DNA from: a virus
Length of the DNA stretch: 22,011 nucleotides
Reading direction: 5' to 3' (one strand)
IMG/VR virus record: IMGVR_UViG_3300009129_000097
Span: 1 to 22,011 of that record
This document shows positions 6,534-13,948 of the stretch, piece by piece; within the stretch, counting starts at the first letter, position 1, and each line of letters opens with the position of its first letter. A model generated the notes under the pieces. It was not told the DNA's origin, ran no database searches, and saw nothing but the letters and a program-made list of their open reading frames with translations. A program made the translations under genes and the position numbers.

Positions 6534-9109
6534 ACAAAAAACCTTTCTAGTGAACTCGTCTCTTCAGAATTCCAGCCCACCGATTTTAGTATTCCCTCGA
6601 CAGGATCGAGGAAAGCCTTCACAAATTGTTTGTCATAATCAATATACTCTCTCAATCCAAATTCAGAAGGAAGGTTATTGACAATTGAAATCACAGAATC
6701 CTTTACAGGGTTTGGTGATTTCAAATACAGGAATTTAATTTTATCTCCGTCTGCAATCCTTTCATAGTCATTTTGGAGTCCATTCTCCGCAATCAGCCTA
6801 TTATAAATGATTGACCCCTTTACATGAATGGGGGTATGTTTTATATAGGTCACACCGTCTGGTGCATACTTTCTTATTCCATTTACTCCTCTCGGAAACG
6901 CAACCTCTTCAGGAGGAAGGGATTTAAACTCCTCCTTGAAGTCATCAATAAACTTTTGCGTATCCTTTTCGGTTCCGCTCATGATTACCTTGAGTGCATC
7001 TTTAATTTTCTCTCGACACACTTCTGGAGTCGAAGACTTGACGGCCTCCATTCCCATGATTTTCAACTTGGGTTCTGCATATCGCACACCTTCGTTGTCA
7101 TAGACATTGAGGGCATACCGCTTCTTTGCAGTCCAGATCCCTCTGGATGCAATTGCTTCCCTCTTCATGAACATCTTCTGGTCAAACGCATTCATATAAT
7201 CGGCAAGGTCATTATAACACTTGTCGATATAGGGTTCAATTCGTTCGGAAGATGCCTTGTCAAGAAAATCAACAACTCTTTCGTCTGTGACTGGCTCGTC
7301 CCCATATACCATCTGAATCACTTCATCGAAGCGAACGTAAATGGAATCTGTGTCCGAAGCAATTACAAAATCTCCTCCTTCTGTTTCCAGAGCATCATTC
7401 ATGTATTCATTCATTCTCTCCTCAATCCAACGAATGGACAACTGGCCTGCCTTGGTAACTGCCTCGGCAATGCGAACATCAAAGAACCTGAACCACTTAT
7501 TTCCCAATGCGCCATAGGCACTATTCAACTGCACCTTTCGAGCAAGCTGATCGTTGTTGTGCTTGGCAACCTGATTTAGATGTCTGCGCTTCTCCACTCC
7601 CGAAGATTTCTCGGCAAGTTTCTGAAACTCAATCATCTTCTTCTTTGATTCAGTTCGCTTTCGATACAAGTCTTCAAGAATCTCAGGAAGAAATCCCTGT
7701 GAATCTGTCCTAAAGAATTGGCCATTGGGCGCGGCAGTCAACGCATACTTGTCCAGAAGAGAAGTATCAAAAGTCTTTTCAATAACCTTAGACACATCAT
7801 CCATGCCAGACAAGGAACCACGAAGGTCTTCGGGAACCCTGTCAATAGGGACCAGTTTTTCGGGACTCAAGTTATACTGCATCATCAAATGAGGATACAG
7901 AGAATTCAAGTCAAAAGAAACCACCCAGTCATGGGCACCCACTTGCGGTGCCTTGACATATGCTCCCTCATACCGAAAGTCCTTGTCGGCACTTCTCCTA
8001 GGAGGCACCACAATGTTCTTGGGGCGAAGGTGATGATAACAAATGCTATCCCACATCTTCACCTGGGAGAACACATCATCAAAGTTCACCTTTGCCGAAT
8101 ACGCGAGCGCAACTGCCATCTCAATGAATTTCATTTTATCATCAAGGCGGCTGACGAGTTCCACATCCTTTACATTATACTCAATGAATTTATGATAATC
8201 CCTTTTATACAATGTATGCAAGGTTCCGAATTCGTCATAGGACAACTTGCCCTCTCCGAGTTCCACATGAGAAATATAGTCCAGACGATAACTCTCTTGG
8301 TTTGCATATGTAAACTTCTTATACATCTCAAGATAGTCGAGGGTGGCAACCCCGGCAATGTCAACCACCATCTGTTCCTTGCCGTATGCTGCCGTGAACG
8401 TTCGCGTCTTGACAAACTTCCACGGTGATAGTTCCGACACTTTTTTCTCGCCCAGCACCTTTACGATTCTGTTGTGCAGATACGGAATATCAAATCCAGA
8501 CACATTCCACCCGGTCACAATGTCCGGGCCATGCTGATTCCAACACGCAAGAAAACTTCCGAGAAGATCGGCTTCATCCTTACAGGAAACATATTTAATA
8601 TGCTGCCTGCTCAGAGTTTCCTCAATCTCACAATCCTCGGGTTCGTTGAAACCAAATACATAGAAATCTTCATGGTTAAATTTAATTGCAATTGAAATAA
8701 CAGGAGATGCCGCAGTCTCGGGATAAGGAAACCCATCATCAGATGCGACCTCAATATCAATATTGGCAACCACAATATCCTTTATATCATATTCAATATC
8801 CTCGGGATAGGTATCACCAACAAAAGAAAACGCAAAATTCTCGTTTCCATAGATAGTAAAACTGTCCAAATCTTTATATCTGTCATAAAAATCTCGCATC
8901 TCTTTGATGGACTTCTTGTAAATGGGCTTTAAATTTTTACCACCAAGGGTCTTGTACTTGCCATCTTCTATGCCATTATTGATCTGGCTCGCTGCCACAA
9001 AGGCAGTCGGACCATAATTCACCTTCTTCTTTTTGGGTGCCCCATCTTCATCAATGTATCGCAGATAAACTTGGTTACCTACGACACGCACGTTCGTATA
9101 ATATTCCAT
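6530..9109 (-). CDS. 43: DNA polymerase, family B (T4 gp43-like)
   Basis: An 859-aa replicative polymerase with 3'-5' proofreading. The exonuclease motifs are NIDIE (about 116-120), NVSGFDIPYL (about 202-211) and YNVKDVELV (about 311-319). The polymerase motifs are A, SFDLNSLYPHL (about 398-408), B, KVQLNSAYGALGN (about 525-537), and C, ASDTDSIYV (about 584-592) with both catalytic Asp. T4 gp43 is 898 aa, so this is a full-length member. I chose the ATG at 9109 (MEYYTNV, usual for the family, with a GAGG-type SD) over an ORF start at 9163 that would overlap the amidase. The C-terminal end presumably binds the sliding clamp. It is followed by clpP with ATGA coupling. Confidence 0.97.
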   Translation of the reverse strand: MEYYTNVRVVGNQVYLRYIDEDGAPKKKKVNYGPTAFVAASQINNGIEDGKYKTLGGKNLKPIYKKSIKEMRDFYDRYKDLDSFTIYGNENFAFSFVGDTYPEDIEYDIKDIVVANIDIEVASDDGFPYPETAASPVISIAIKFNHEDFYVFGFNEPEDCEIEETLSRQHIKYVSCKDEADLLGSFLACWNQHGPDIVTGWNVSGFDIPYLHNRIVKVLGEKKVSELSPWKFVKTRTFTAAYGKEQMVVDIAGVATLDYLEMYKKFTYANQESYRLDYISHVELGEGKLSYDEFGTLHTLYKRDYHKFIEYNVKDVELVSRLDDKMKFIEMAVALAYSAKVNFDDVFSQVKMWDSICYHHLRPKNIVVPPRRSADKDFRYEGAYVKAPQVGAHDWVVSFDLNSLYPHLMMQYNLSPEKLVPIDRVPEDLRGSLSGMDDVSKVIEKTFDTSLLDKYALTAAPNGQFFRTDSQGFLPEILEDLYRKRTESKKKMIEFQKLAEKSSGVEKRRHLNQVAKHNNDQLARKVQLNSAYGALGNKWFRFFDVRIAEAVTKAGQLSIRWIEERMNEYMNDALETEGGDFVIASDTDSIYVRFDEVIQMVYGDEPVTDERVVDFLDKASSERIEPYIDKCYNDLADYMNAFDQKMFMKREAIASRGIWTAKKRYALNVYDNEGVRYAEPKLKIMGMEAVKSSTPEVCREKIKDALKVIMSGTEKDTQKFIDDFKEEFKSLPPEEVAFPRGVNGIRKYAPDGVTYIKHTPIHVKGSIIYNRLIAENGLQNDYERIADGDKIKFLYLKSPNPVKDSVISIVNNLPSEFGLREYIDYDKQFVKAFLDPVEGILKSVGWNSEETSSLERFFV

Positions 9110-9128
9110 AATATATGCCTCAGTTTTT

Positions 9129-9878
9129 TTAGTTTCTTTTTTCTGGATTATCCAGAGATTCAATAAATTCGTTCAATTTTTTCTGTGTGACTGGTCCGAG
9201 TATTCCATCGGTGTATAAATTATTTTTTCTTTGAAATCGAGTGACCACCAATGCCGTTGACGGACCATAGAATCCATCAACAAATAGATAGTCTCTGATA
9301 GACCCTTTCGGTGTGGCTTCTGAAATCCAAGTATTTAATTTAAGTTGAATTCCTCGCACATCATCCCCGGTCGCAAACACATCGTAAACGTGTGCGCTGC
9401 TCTTCTTGGATGATGGATGATAATTTGCTCCTGCATTAAACTTTCCATATTCATTGAGATTCAAAATTCGTTTATAATCAAACACCGGACAAAGTTTACT
9501 CGAAACTTCTCGGTGCCCGCGAAAGGTAAGTTTCAAATCCCCATAGGCATCATTGATTTGCTTACATAAAAGAATCAATGCTTTATATTGGTCTTCTGTA
9601 AAATCTTCTTCATTCAGACCATGCAGACAAATTGCAATCGACCCGCGATTATATCCCTTCTGGGCGGCTGGAACCTTTTCTAAATCTCTACCCGATTGAA
9701 TGGTTCCGTCCGTGCGAATGAAATAATGATACCCAATGTCGGACCATCCCTTTTCGGTATGCCATCGTCGAATTACTTGAACATGGTCATGGAACGGGCT
9801 ATTACTCGCAGAGCAATGTAAGAAAACTGTGTTCACATATCTTTCTGGCATGACAAACTTAAAATGGTCATTTGCCAT
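9129..9878 (-). CDS. Endolysin: N-acetylmuramoyl-L-alanine amidase with C-terminal peptidoglycan-binding domain
   Basis: A 249-aa T7-lysozyme-like amidase that cleaves the MurNAc-L-Ala bond of peptidoglycan. Zinc ligands H21 (FLHCSAS), H122 (RGHREVSS) and C130, with Y50 and K128, match T7 lysozyme residues H17, H122, C130, Y46 and K128. A linker (about 145-165) leads to a PG_binding_1-type domain at about 170-237, including DGFYGPST and DGILGPVT repeats. There is no signal peptide, so release needs a holin; a candidate is at 2978-3154. The ATG at 9878 has AAAGGA 7 nt upstream and gives a T7-like N-terminus. The longer ORF to 9986 is a coding shadow of the small gene at 9868-10041. Confidence 0.93.
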   Translation of the reverse strand: MANDHFKFVMPERYVNTVFLHCSASNSPFHDHVQVIRRWHTEKGWSDIGYHYFIRTDGTIQSGRDLEKVPAAQKGYNRGSIAICLHGLNEEDFTEDQYKALILLCKQINDAYGDLKLTFRGHREVSSKLCPVFDYKRILNLNEYGKFNAGANYHPSSKKSSAHVYDVFATGDDVRGIQLKLNTWISEATPKGSIRDYLFVDGFYGPSTALVVTRFQRKNNLYTDGILGPVTQKKLNEFIESLDNPEKRN

Positions 9879-10041
9879 TCGTATTCCTTTCGAGTTCTTT
9901 TCTATCGGAGCATTCTGAACAAGCGTATAATGCTTCGGCCAAAACACGGTCATACCCAACATCGAGAGCAATTCTTTTAACTTCATCTACATCCTCTTCA
10001 CAAAAATCACAAACAAATCGACGTTCGTTAACTTCTTTCAT
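9868..10041 (-). CDS. 57-aa Cys-pair (zinc-ribbon-like) protein
   Basis: A small gene starting MKEVNERRFVCDFCEEDVDE and ending ERNTNGK. It has CDFC (11-14) and CSEC (43-46), two CxxC pairs in the arrangement of a small zinc ribbon. A strong SD (GGGGA, 5 nt before the ATG at 10041) supports it, and its end overlaps the amidase start by 11 nt, as is typical of coupled phage genes. The function is unknown; a role as a small regulatory or adaptor protein is a guess. It is the first gene after the terminator at 10059-10084. Confidence 0.75.
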   Translation of the reverse strand: MKEVNERRFVCDFCEEDVDEVKRIALDVGYDRVLAEALYACSECSDRKELERNTNGK

Positions 10042-10058
10042 ACATTCCCCTGATGCAC

Positions 10059-10084
10059 AAAAACGGGGGAGGTTTCCCTCCCCC
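10059..10084 (-). terminator. Intrinsic terminator after hsp20
   Basis: The minus-strand RNA has a perfect 8-bp stem GGGGGAGG/CCTCCCCC with a GAAA tetraloop, followed by G and UUUUU. It lies 18 nt after the Hsp20 stop codon and before the Cys-pair gene. It is the only convincing intrinsic terminator I found in the window. Confidence 0.85.
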
Positions 10085-10098
10085 TTGTGGGTTCTTGC

Positions 10099-10106
10099 TA
10101 TTTATT
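10099..10106 (-). promoter_or_regulatory. Possible late promoter AATAAATA
   Basis: The minus strand reads AATAAATA, one mismatch from the late motif. The Hsp20 stop TAA (10102-10104) lies inside it. Transcription would start near 10093, so the terminator hairpin (10084-10065) would lie in the very first part of the RNA, which makes promoter use uncertain. Confidence 0.22.
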
Positions 10107-10581
10107 CATTCAACGGCTGGGGATCGCTCGTATACCCATTGTTGATATGAATCTGTCTCGGTTGCTTCTCCTTCGGGATTTCATTCACCAAATTAACAAT
10201 AAGAAGCCCATTTACAAAAGAGGCTTCTGTTACCTTAATTGTTGGACTGAGTGTCCATGAACGCTTGAAATTGCGGGCTGCAATTCCTTGGTGAACATAC
10301 ACAGCAGAATCGGCGCTATGATCCTTCAAGGATTCGACAGTAAGAACGTCTTCCTTCACCGTAACCTCAATTTCCTCTTCTCCAAACCCAGCCAAGGCAA
10401 TTTCAATAGCAAAGTTATTGGAATCGCCACTCCTTACAATATTGTATGGGGGATATGAAGTTGCCTGTGCCGTTCCTGCTCCCGACGAAACTAGACGATC
10501 AAAAAGTTGATCGAATCCCAAAAGAAATGGGTCGCTCCGTAGTTGGTCGAATAGTGCGGGTGTCCTTGTTGATACTACCAT
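10102..10581 (-). CDS. Small heat-shock protein (Hsp20/IbpA family)
   Basis: A 159-aa alpha-crystallin-domain chaperone. It has an N-terminal arm with LFDQLRSDPFLLGFDQLFDR (11-30) like IbpA proteins. The crystallin domain runs from about YPPYNIVR (43-50) to the mid-130s, with the characteristic GLLIVNLVNEIPKEKQPRQI near its end. Such proteins hold unfolding proteins in soluble form, and Hsp20 genes are common in marine T4-like phages, possibly to help assembly. SD AAGGAG precedes the ATG at 10581. The gene follows regA after a 76-nt gap and is followed by a terminator. Confidence 0.93.
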   Translation of the reverse strand: MVVSTRTPALFDQLRSDPFLLGFDQLFDRLVSSGAGTAQATSYPPYNIVRSGDSNNFAIEIALAGFGEEEIEVTVKEDVLTVESLKDHSADSAVYVHQGIAARNFKRSWTLSPTIKVTEASFVNGLLIVNLVNEIPKEKQPRQIHINNGYTSDPQPLNE

Positions 10582-10657
10582 ATTAATTTCTCCTTAATTA
10601 TAAGCAAGATTGCTTTTATTTAAACTGGCCCGACCATCGGCACCAATCTAAAACTTT

Positions 10658-11095
10658 TTATTTCTTATTTCCAATATTATACTTGGCAACGAGTTCCCAA
10701 TCAGACTTGTCTTTGTGGGCAATTATTTTAATCTGCCCCAAAGGAACAACAGGCTCGGCTGTCTTCTTTGCGTCTACCAATGTTAATAATCCCCATTCGG
10801 CTAATAGATTTACAATTGCATTTCTTCGACCCAAATCATTATCGCTAAAGTTTGTCGGTTTCCCATCCAGGGCAAACAACTCTTTGAAATGCACAATGTA
10901 ATACTTGCTTCGCTTGTGAAGAATGTGACATGATTGATATAGGGTGCGGTCCTTGCGACTCGCGATACCAATCCGAGTGAGTGTTTCTCGTATCTTCAAG
11001 AAATCTTCATCATCATTCAATTCAATCTCTGCAAGACTATCCAAATCTACTGGAACTACTTTACGCTGGTCTGTTTCCTCGCTTTGATTTGCCAT
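10658..11095 (-). CDS. regA: RegA translational repressor
   Basis: A 145-aa homologue of T4 RegA, which binds the start regions of early phage mRNAs and blocks their translation. The match is clear in EDFLKIRETLTRIGIASRKD, LYQSCHILHK, YYIVHFKELF and the C-terminal WELVAKYNIGN. T4 RegA has 122 aa; here about 23 extra residues (MANQSEETDQRKVVPVDLDS...) precede the family start. The ATG at 11095 has an AGAGGTGG SD and overlaps gene 62 by 35 nt. The order 62-regA is as in T4. Likely targets include the neighbouring replication mRNAs, but specific sites cannot be called from sequence alone. Confidence 0.95.
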   Translation of the reverse strand: MANQSEETDQRKVVPVDLDSLAEIELNDDEDFLKIRETLTRIGIASRKDRTLYQSCHILHKRSKYYIVHFKELFALDGKPTNFSDNDLGRRNAIVNLLAEWGLLTLVDAKKTAEPVVPLGQIKIIAHKDKSDWELVAKYNIGNKK

Positions 11096-11477
11096 GTGTC
11101 AATCCACCTCTTTCCAATCGTTTATGAATAAGAGATAGTTGGTCACCTGTAAGAACTTTTACAATTTCATTGGCTTTGCTATAGCTACAATTGTAATACT
11201 CTTTTATTGCATCAATGTCCTCATTCTTCTCAGGCTTCAACCATCTCGAAAAGCGTTTCTTGGCTCGTACACTATTTATAAGATATTCAAATTGAAGTCG
11301 GTGGTCTGCGTGTCCCCGCAGGTTAATTTCATTTGCGTGCAATACCGTATCTGGAAAATATGAAAGAGTTCGATTGACAACGAACGGAACATATTCCCGT
11401 TCGGCCATCGAATCCTCTTCCATTATATTTTCCTTTGTAATATTAATCGCTCTCAGATAATCACTTAAATTTGCCAT
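11061..11477 (-). CDS. 62: Clamp loader small subunit (T4 gp62-like)
   Basis: A 138-aa protein corresponding to gp62, which joins four gp44 subunits to open the sliding clamp and load it on primed DNA. Family-typical segments are YVPFVVNRTLSYFPDTVLHA (29-48), RLQFEYLINSVRAKKRFSRW and the C-terminal LTGDQLSLIHKRL. It is shorter than T4 gp62 (187 aa), as in marine T4-like phages. SD AAGGAA lies 6 nt before the ATG at 11477. In T4, 62 directly follows 44 with coupled translation; here four genes separate them. Confidence 0.9.
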   Translation of the reverse strand: MANLSDYLRAINITKENIMEEDSMAEREYVPFVVNRTLSYFPDTVLHANEINLRGHADHRLQFEYLINSVRAKKRFSRWLKPEKNEDIDAIKEYYNCSYSKANEIVKVLTGDQLSLIHKRLERGGLTHGKSKRGNRPA

Positions 11478-11480
11478 ATA

Positions 11481-11870
11481 CTATTTCCTTACAATCACAT
11501 GAGTAGAAACAACTTTACCGGCAAAAAACTCTTTTGCAAATTGAATTGCCTTATACTGGTCAAAGTCCTTACAAGTAAAGATGTTCAGATAGACTGCTTT
11601 CAAATCTGTGAGTGTATGAATAGTGAAATTGGATGTGCTAATAAACTGCACCGCCGAGATTCCATTCAGATGTGGAATGTCCTTCCACTCTGGAGGACAC
11701 TCGTCCATCGTCCACCAATAACGTTTGCACAATTCCATATCTGTAAGGTCGGCCAATTCAACAAAAAACTTATCCAGAGAAAACTTATTGAATTTCTCTA
11801 CATCGCAATTATGCAAATCAAGGATTAGTTCTTTTCCGTAAGGCTTATCATTCGTCAATGTCTTCGTCAT
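11481..11870 (-). CDS. speD: S-adenosylmethionine decarboxylase-like protein
   Basis: A 129-aa relative of the short bacterial AdoMet decarboxylases (SpeD/SpeH), pyruvoyl enzymes that make the aminopropyl donor for spermidine. The active-site layout is kept. S72, S80 (would become the pyruvoyl group), H85 (in FTIHT) and C100 (in IFTCKD) have the same spacing as S55, S63, H68 and C83 of the Thermotoga enzyme. The junction residue before the reactive Ser is Thr rather than Glu, and the following His is Asn, so self-processing may differ. GKELILDLHNCD (12-23) matches the N-terminal strand. It overlaps the membrane-protein gene by 23 nt and has a GGGAG SD. Confidence 0.75.
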   Translation of the reverse strand: MTKTLTNDKPYGKELILDLHNCDVEKFNKFSLDKFFVELADLTDMELCKRYWWTMDECPPEWKDIPHLNGISAVQFISTSNFTIHTLTDLKAVYLNIFTCKDFDQYKAIQFAKEFFAGKVVSTHVIVRK

Positions 11871-12129
11871 ATTCTGATACTCCCATTATTTTATTTACTT
11901 TTTCTTCTGCCTCTTTCATGTTAAGCCGGGCCGCCTGCATATTTGCAATCATGGATTCTATCTCTTCCCGTTTCAGTTGAAAAGAAATAAAATCCGCATC
12001 TTGTTTTTCAATGCGTTCGTCTACATTGTCATGTGGTAGCCTGTCAAGTGCCAACTTGACAAGCACGGTAAGAACAAACGCACCAATCGTCCACACGACT
12101 ATTCCAATTATGATTGTTGTCCACGGCAT
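11848..12129 (-). CDS. Small membrane protein with coiled coil
   Basis: A 93-aa protein with one N-terminal transmembrane segment (about 4-28, TTIIIGIVVWTIGAFVLTVLV). A charged region likely to form a coiled coil (about 48-82, FQLKREEIESMIANMQAARL...) and an acidic tail (EYDEDIDE) follow. No family is recognised. The N-in membrane anchor plus coiled coil is the general shape of an inner-membrane spanin, but I see no partner lipoprotein in or beside it, so that reading is weak. It starts directly after the DUF4406-type gene (stop TAA then ATG), with a GAGGAAAG SD. Confidence 0.7.
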   Translation of the reverse strand: MPWTTIIIGIVVWTIGAFVLTVLVKLALDRLPHDNVDERIEKQDADFISFQLKREEIESMIANMQAARLNMKEAEEKVNKIMGVSEYDEDIDE

Positions 12130-12486
12130 TTACTCTTTCCTCGGCGGAACTTCTGTCAGAATTTCTATTCCGTTCTTTGCTGCAAACGTATGCTCGACTA
12201 TTGTTCCCTTTCCTTTTTGCCATCCGGGGCAAAAGAAAATTGCATCACATCTTTCGATGATTGCCAAATCGGAATCAAGGGTATCCTGATATGTAATAAT
12301 ACCATCTTCGTAGGCCCATTCGTCGTTCTCAATCGGACAAATGACTGCATACCCTCGCTTCATAAATTTAATGGCATAATATCGCATGACATTGCGATTC
12401 TTCCACTTCTCTTCTTCGCTTAGTGTGTTTCCATCACTAAACCGTCCTGCAATATATATAACAGGCTTTAGGTTATTCTTTCCCAT
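12130..12486 (-). CDS. DUF4406-type, nucleoside 2-deoxyribosyltransferase-like protein
   Basis: A 118-aa protein with the fold pattern of nucleoside 2-deoxyribosyltransferases and nucleotide N-hydrolases. VIYIAGRF (9-16) begins the domain. A VICPIEND strand follows, then DSDLAIIERCDAIFFCPGWQ and KGTIVEHTFA, where the Glu corresponds to the usual catalytic position. By family it would cleave or exchange the base of a (deoxy)nucleotide; the substrate is unknown. I prefer the ATG at 12486 (MGKNNLKPVIYIAG), since the ORF extension to 12603 overlaps the upstream gene and has no family similarity. A 14-nt overlap with the upstream gene suggests coupling. Confidence 0.78.
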   Translation of the reverse strand: MGKNNLKPVIYIAGRFSDGNTLSEEEKWKNRNVMRYYAIKFMKRGYAVICPIENDEWAYEDGIITYQDTLDSDLAIIERCDAIFFCPGWQKGKGTIVEHTFAAKNGIEILTEVPPRKE

Positions 12487-12817
12487 CTTGATACACATCT
12501 CCATTCTGTTCACATTTCTCATCTTCATACGGAGCAATCTGCCTCCGATAAAGTTCTTGCTTGGCGCATTCCAGCACACCAATGGCAGAATTGTATTTTT
12601 CATAATTTGGGTTCTCTCCCAAATACCAAACCACCATCCTTGTAATAATATAATTTAACGTGCCCGGTTTGCATGGCCAGTCTTCTTTTCCTACACAGAA
12701 ACTCTCGCATAGATTGTCCAACTTATTGAAAAAGTCATCCAGACCACTATAGTAATACTGGCCATCCGTCCCACTACCGTCAATCAGTTCTCTGTCTTCC
12801 TTTTTAATATACGGCAT
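12473..12817 (-). CDS. DUF6899-type conserved phage protein
   Basis: A 114-aa protein starting MPYIKKEDRELIDGSG. Later segments are GTLNYIITRMVVWYLG, SAIGVLECAKQELYRR and APYEDEKCEQNGDVY. This combination is one I know from widespread phage proteins of the DUF6899 type, whose function is not established. It is a compact, mostly helical protein without membrane segments. It lies 1 nt after the clamp loader gene and overlaps the DUF4406-type gene, placing it within the replication transcript. Confidence 0.8.
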   Translation of the reverse strand: MPYIKKEDRELIDGSGTDGQYYYSGLDDFFNKLDNLCESFCVGKEDWPCKPGTLNYIITRMVVWYLGENPNYEKYNSAIGVLECAKQELYRRQIAPYEDEKCEQNGDVYQDGKE

Positions 12818-12818
12818 T

Positions 12819-13769
12819 TTACTTGTACTCCAATTCTACCATCAGTTCCGCAAGACACGCAACCAAGTTCAATTCCAAGTCGGCAACAAACGCAGACTTG
12901 TATTGATAATCTGCAATCTTGATTGCTGCCTCTGGAATGCTTTGCGGTTTCACATGACCATACAACCCATCAAAAATCATACGATAGATACGCGCAGGGT
13001 CATCATCCAGATTCTCTACCACCCACTTTCTCATGCCCTTGAAGTCTTTTGTCTTCAAATGCCCCATGAGCTTCTTTACCGACTGCTCGGTGATAGTCGT
13101 GAGAATCCCGGCATCAATCTCACCCGAAACTGAATACCTTTGCAGTTCATTGAGAACTCTTCGGAAGTCAGGAAAGTATTTTTGAATCAGTTCGACAATA
13201 ACCTTTTCATTATACTTTACGTTTTCCTTTTCGAGAATTTCAATAACTCGCTTCATCAGGCCCATTGCCAACTTCGGGCTTTCCTTCTTTGCAAACCGAA
13301 AATCAATTACACTACACCGAGAATGAATCGGTTCGATAATACGATTTCTGAAATTGCAAGTGAAGATGAATCCACAGTTCTTTGAGAATTCTTCGATGAA
13401 CCCACGAAGGGCCGGCTGCGTTGATTGGGGATTGAGATAGTCAGCTTCGTCAAGGATGACGATCTTGCGTTTTCCAGTAGAAGTTATGGAAACGGCTGAC
13501 GCGAACGAACGAATGTCGTTTCGCAGAGTGTCGATGTTTCCACTCTCACTTCCATTGATTAGAATATAATCAACACCCATCTGCTCACAGAGGGCCCGGG
13601 CAACCGTGGTTTTTCCCACACCAGCAGTTCCGCACAGAAGTAGATTAGGAACATCACCTTGCTTGACGAAATCAAGAAAGGTTTCTTTCAAGTTCTTTGG
13701 GAGAATGCATTCTTCAATTGTATGCGGTCGATACAACTGACTCCAAATAAAATCATCACGAAGTTTCAT
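12819..13769 (-). CDS. 44: Clamp loader large subunit (T4 gp44-like AAA+ ATPase)
   Basis: A 316-aa RFC-type AAA+ ATPase that with gp62 loads the sliding clamp. Walker A is GTAGVGKT (47-54), Walker B is IVILDEAD (103-110), sensor 1 is in FIFTCNFRNR (134-143) and the SRC arginine finger is at 150-152. The start YRPHTIEECILP (13-24) is typical. The length matches T4 gp44 (319 aa). A GAGG SD lies 10 nt before the ATG. The gene is preceded by a 179-nt non-coding gap with a structured hairpin and a TATAAATA element. Confidence 0.96.
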   Translation of the reverse strand: MKLRDDFIWSQLYRPHTIEECILPKNLKETFLDFVKQGDVPNLLLCGTAGVGKTTVARALCEQMGVDYILINGSESGNIDTLRNDIRSFASAVSITSTGKRKIVILDEADYLNPQSTQPALRGFIEEFSKNCGFIFTCNFRNRIIEPIHSRCSVIDFRFAKKESPKLAMGLMKRVIEILEKENVKYNEKVIVELIQKYFPDFRRVLNELQRYSVSGEIDAGILTTITEQSVKKLMGHLKTKDFKGMRKWVVENLDDDPARIYRMIFDGLYGHVKPQSIPEAAIKIADYQYKSAFVADLELNLVACLAELMVELEYK

Positions 13770-13803
13770 TTTATATTTGCCTCATTATCATTATGTATAT
13801 GCC

Positions 13804-13858
13804 GAACCTCATCGACCCACCGTGCCACAAAGGACAGCGATGGGTCGAGAGGGGGTTC
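13804..13858 (-). promoter_or_regulatory. Structured leader hairpin upstream of gene 44
   Basis: An imperfect hairpin with an 8-bp perfect core (13812-13819 with 13841-13848) and a 21-nt loop. It is extended by CCTC/GAGG pairing and then GAA/TTC pairing across small bulges. No U-tract follows on the minus strand, so it is not a simple terminator. It ends 34 nt before the gene 44 start codon and could act in translation control, RNA processing or stability. Confidence 0.5.
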
Positions 13859-13888
13859 AGCGTCGTTTTCACCACATTACTATAAAAC

Positions 13889-13896
13889 TATTTATA
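13889..13896 (-). promoter_or_regulatory. Candidate late promoter TATAAATA
   Basis: An exact late-promoter octamer in the gap between the porin gene and gene 44. Initiation about 6 nt downstream would give a leader of roughly 114 nt containing the hairpin at 13804-13858. A late promoter before a replication gene is unusual, so this could also serve other purposes. Confidence 0.45.
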
Positions 13897-13948
13897 ACGC
13901 TTTTCCTACTTTCCCGAAGGATTTTTTTCAGTCACACTAACTTTTTCA

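Noticed and set aside
6824-8428. Long plus-strand open frames (251 and 236 codons) opposite DNA polymerase, and similar ones at 5318-5797 and 15084-15800
   Set aside because: They lie fully antisense to strongly identified genes, have no coherent protein features and no coupling to other plus-strand genes. They are shadow frames.
9879-9986. N-terminal extension of the amidase ORF
   Set aside because: It is explained by the Cys-pair gene in another frame; the downstream ATG has a much better SD and a T7-lysozyme-like start.
10597-10602. TATAAT on the minus strand upstream of hsp20, like a sigma-70 -10 box
   Set aside because: Initiation 6-7 nt downstream would start at or inside the AAGGAG SD (10590-10595), and there is no good -35 box at 17-18 nt.
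11273-11280. Exact TATAAATA inside gene 62
   Set aside because: It is about 180 nt before the regA start and inside a conserved coding segment. Chance is likely in AT-rich codons, although a regA promoter is not excluded.
11848-12129. Inner-membrane spanin
   Set aside because: The shape fits loosely, but there is no overlapping or adjacent lipobox protein to act as the outer-membrane partner.
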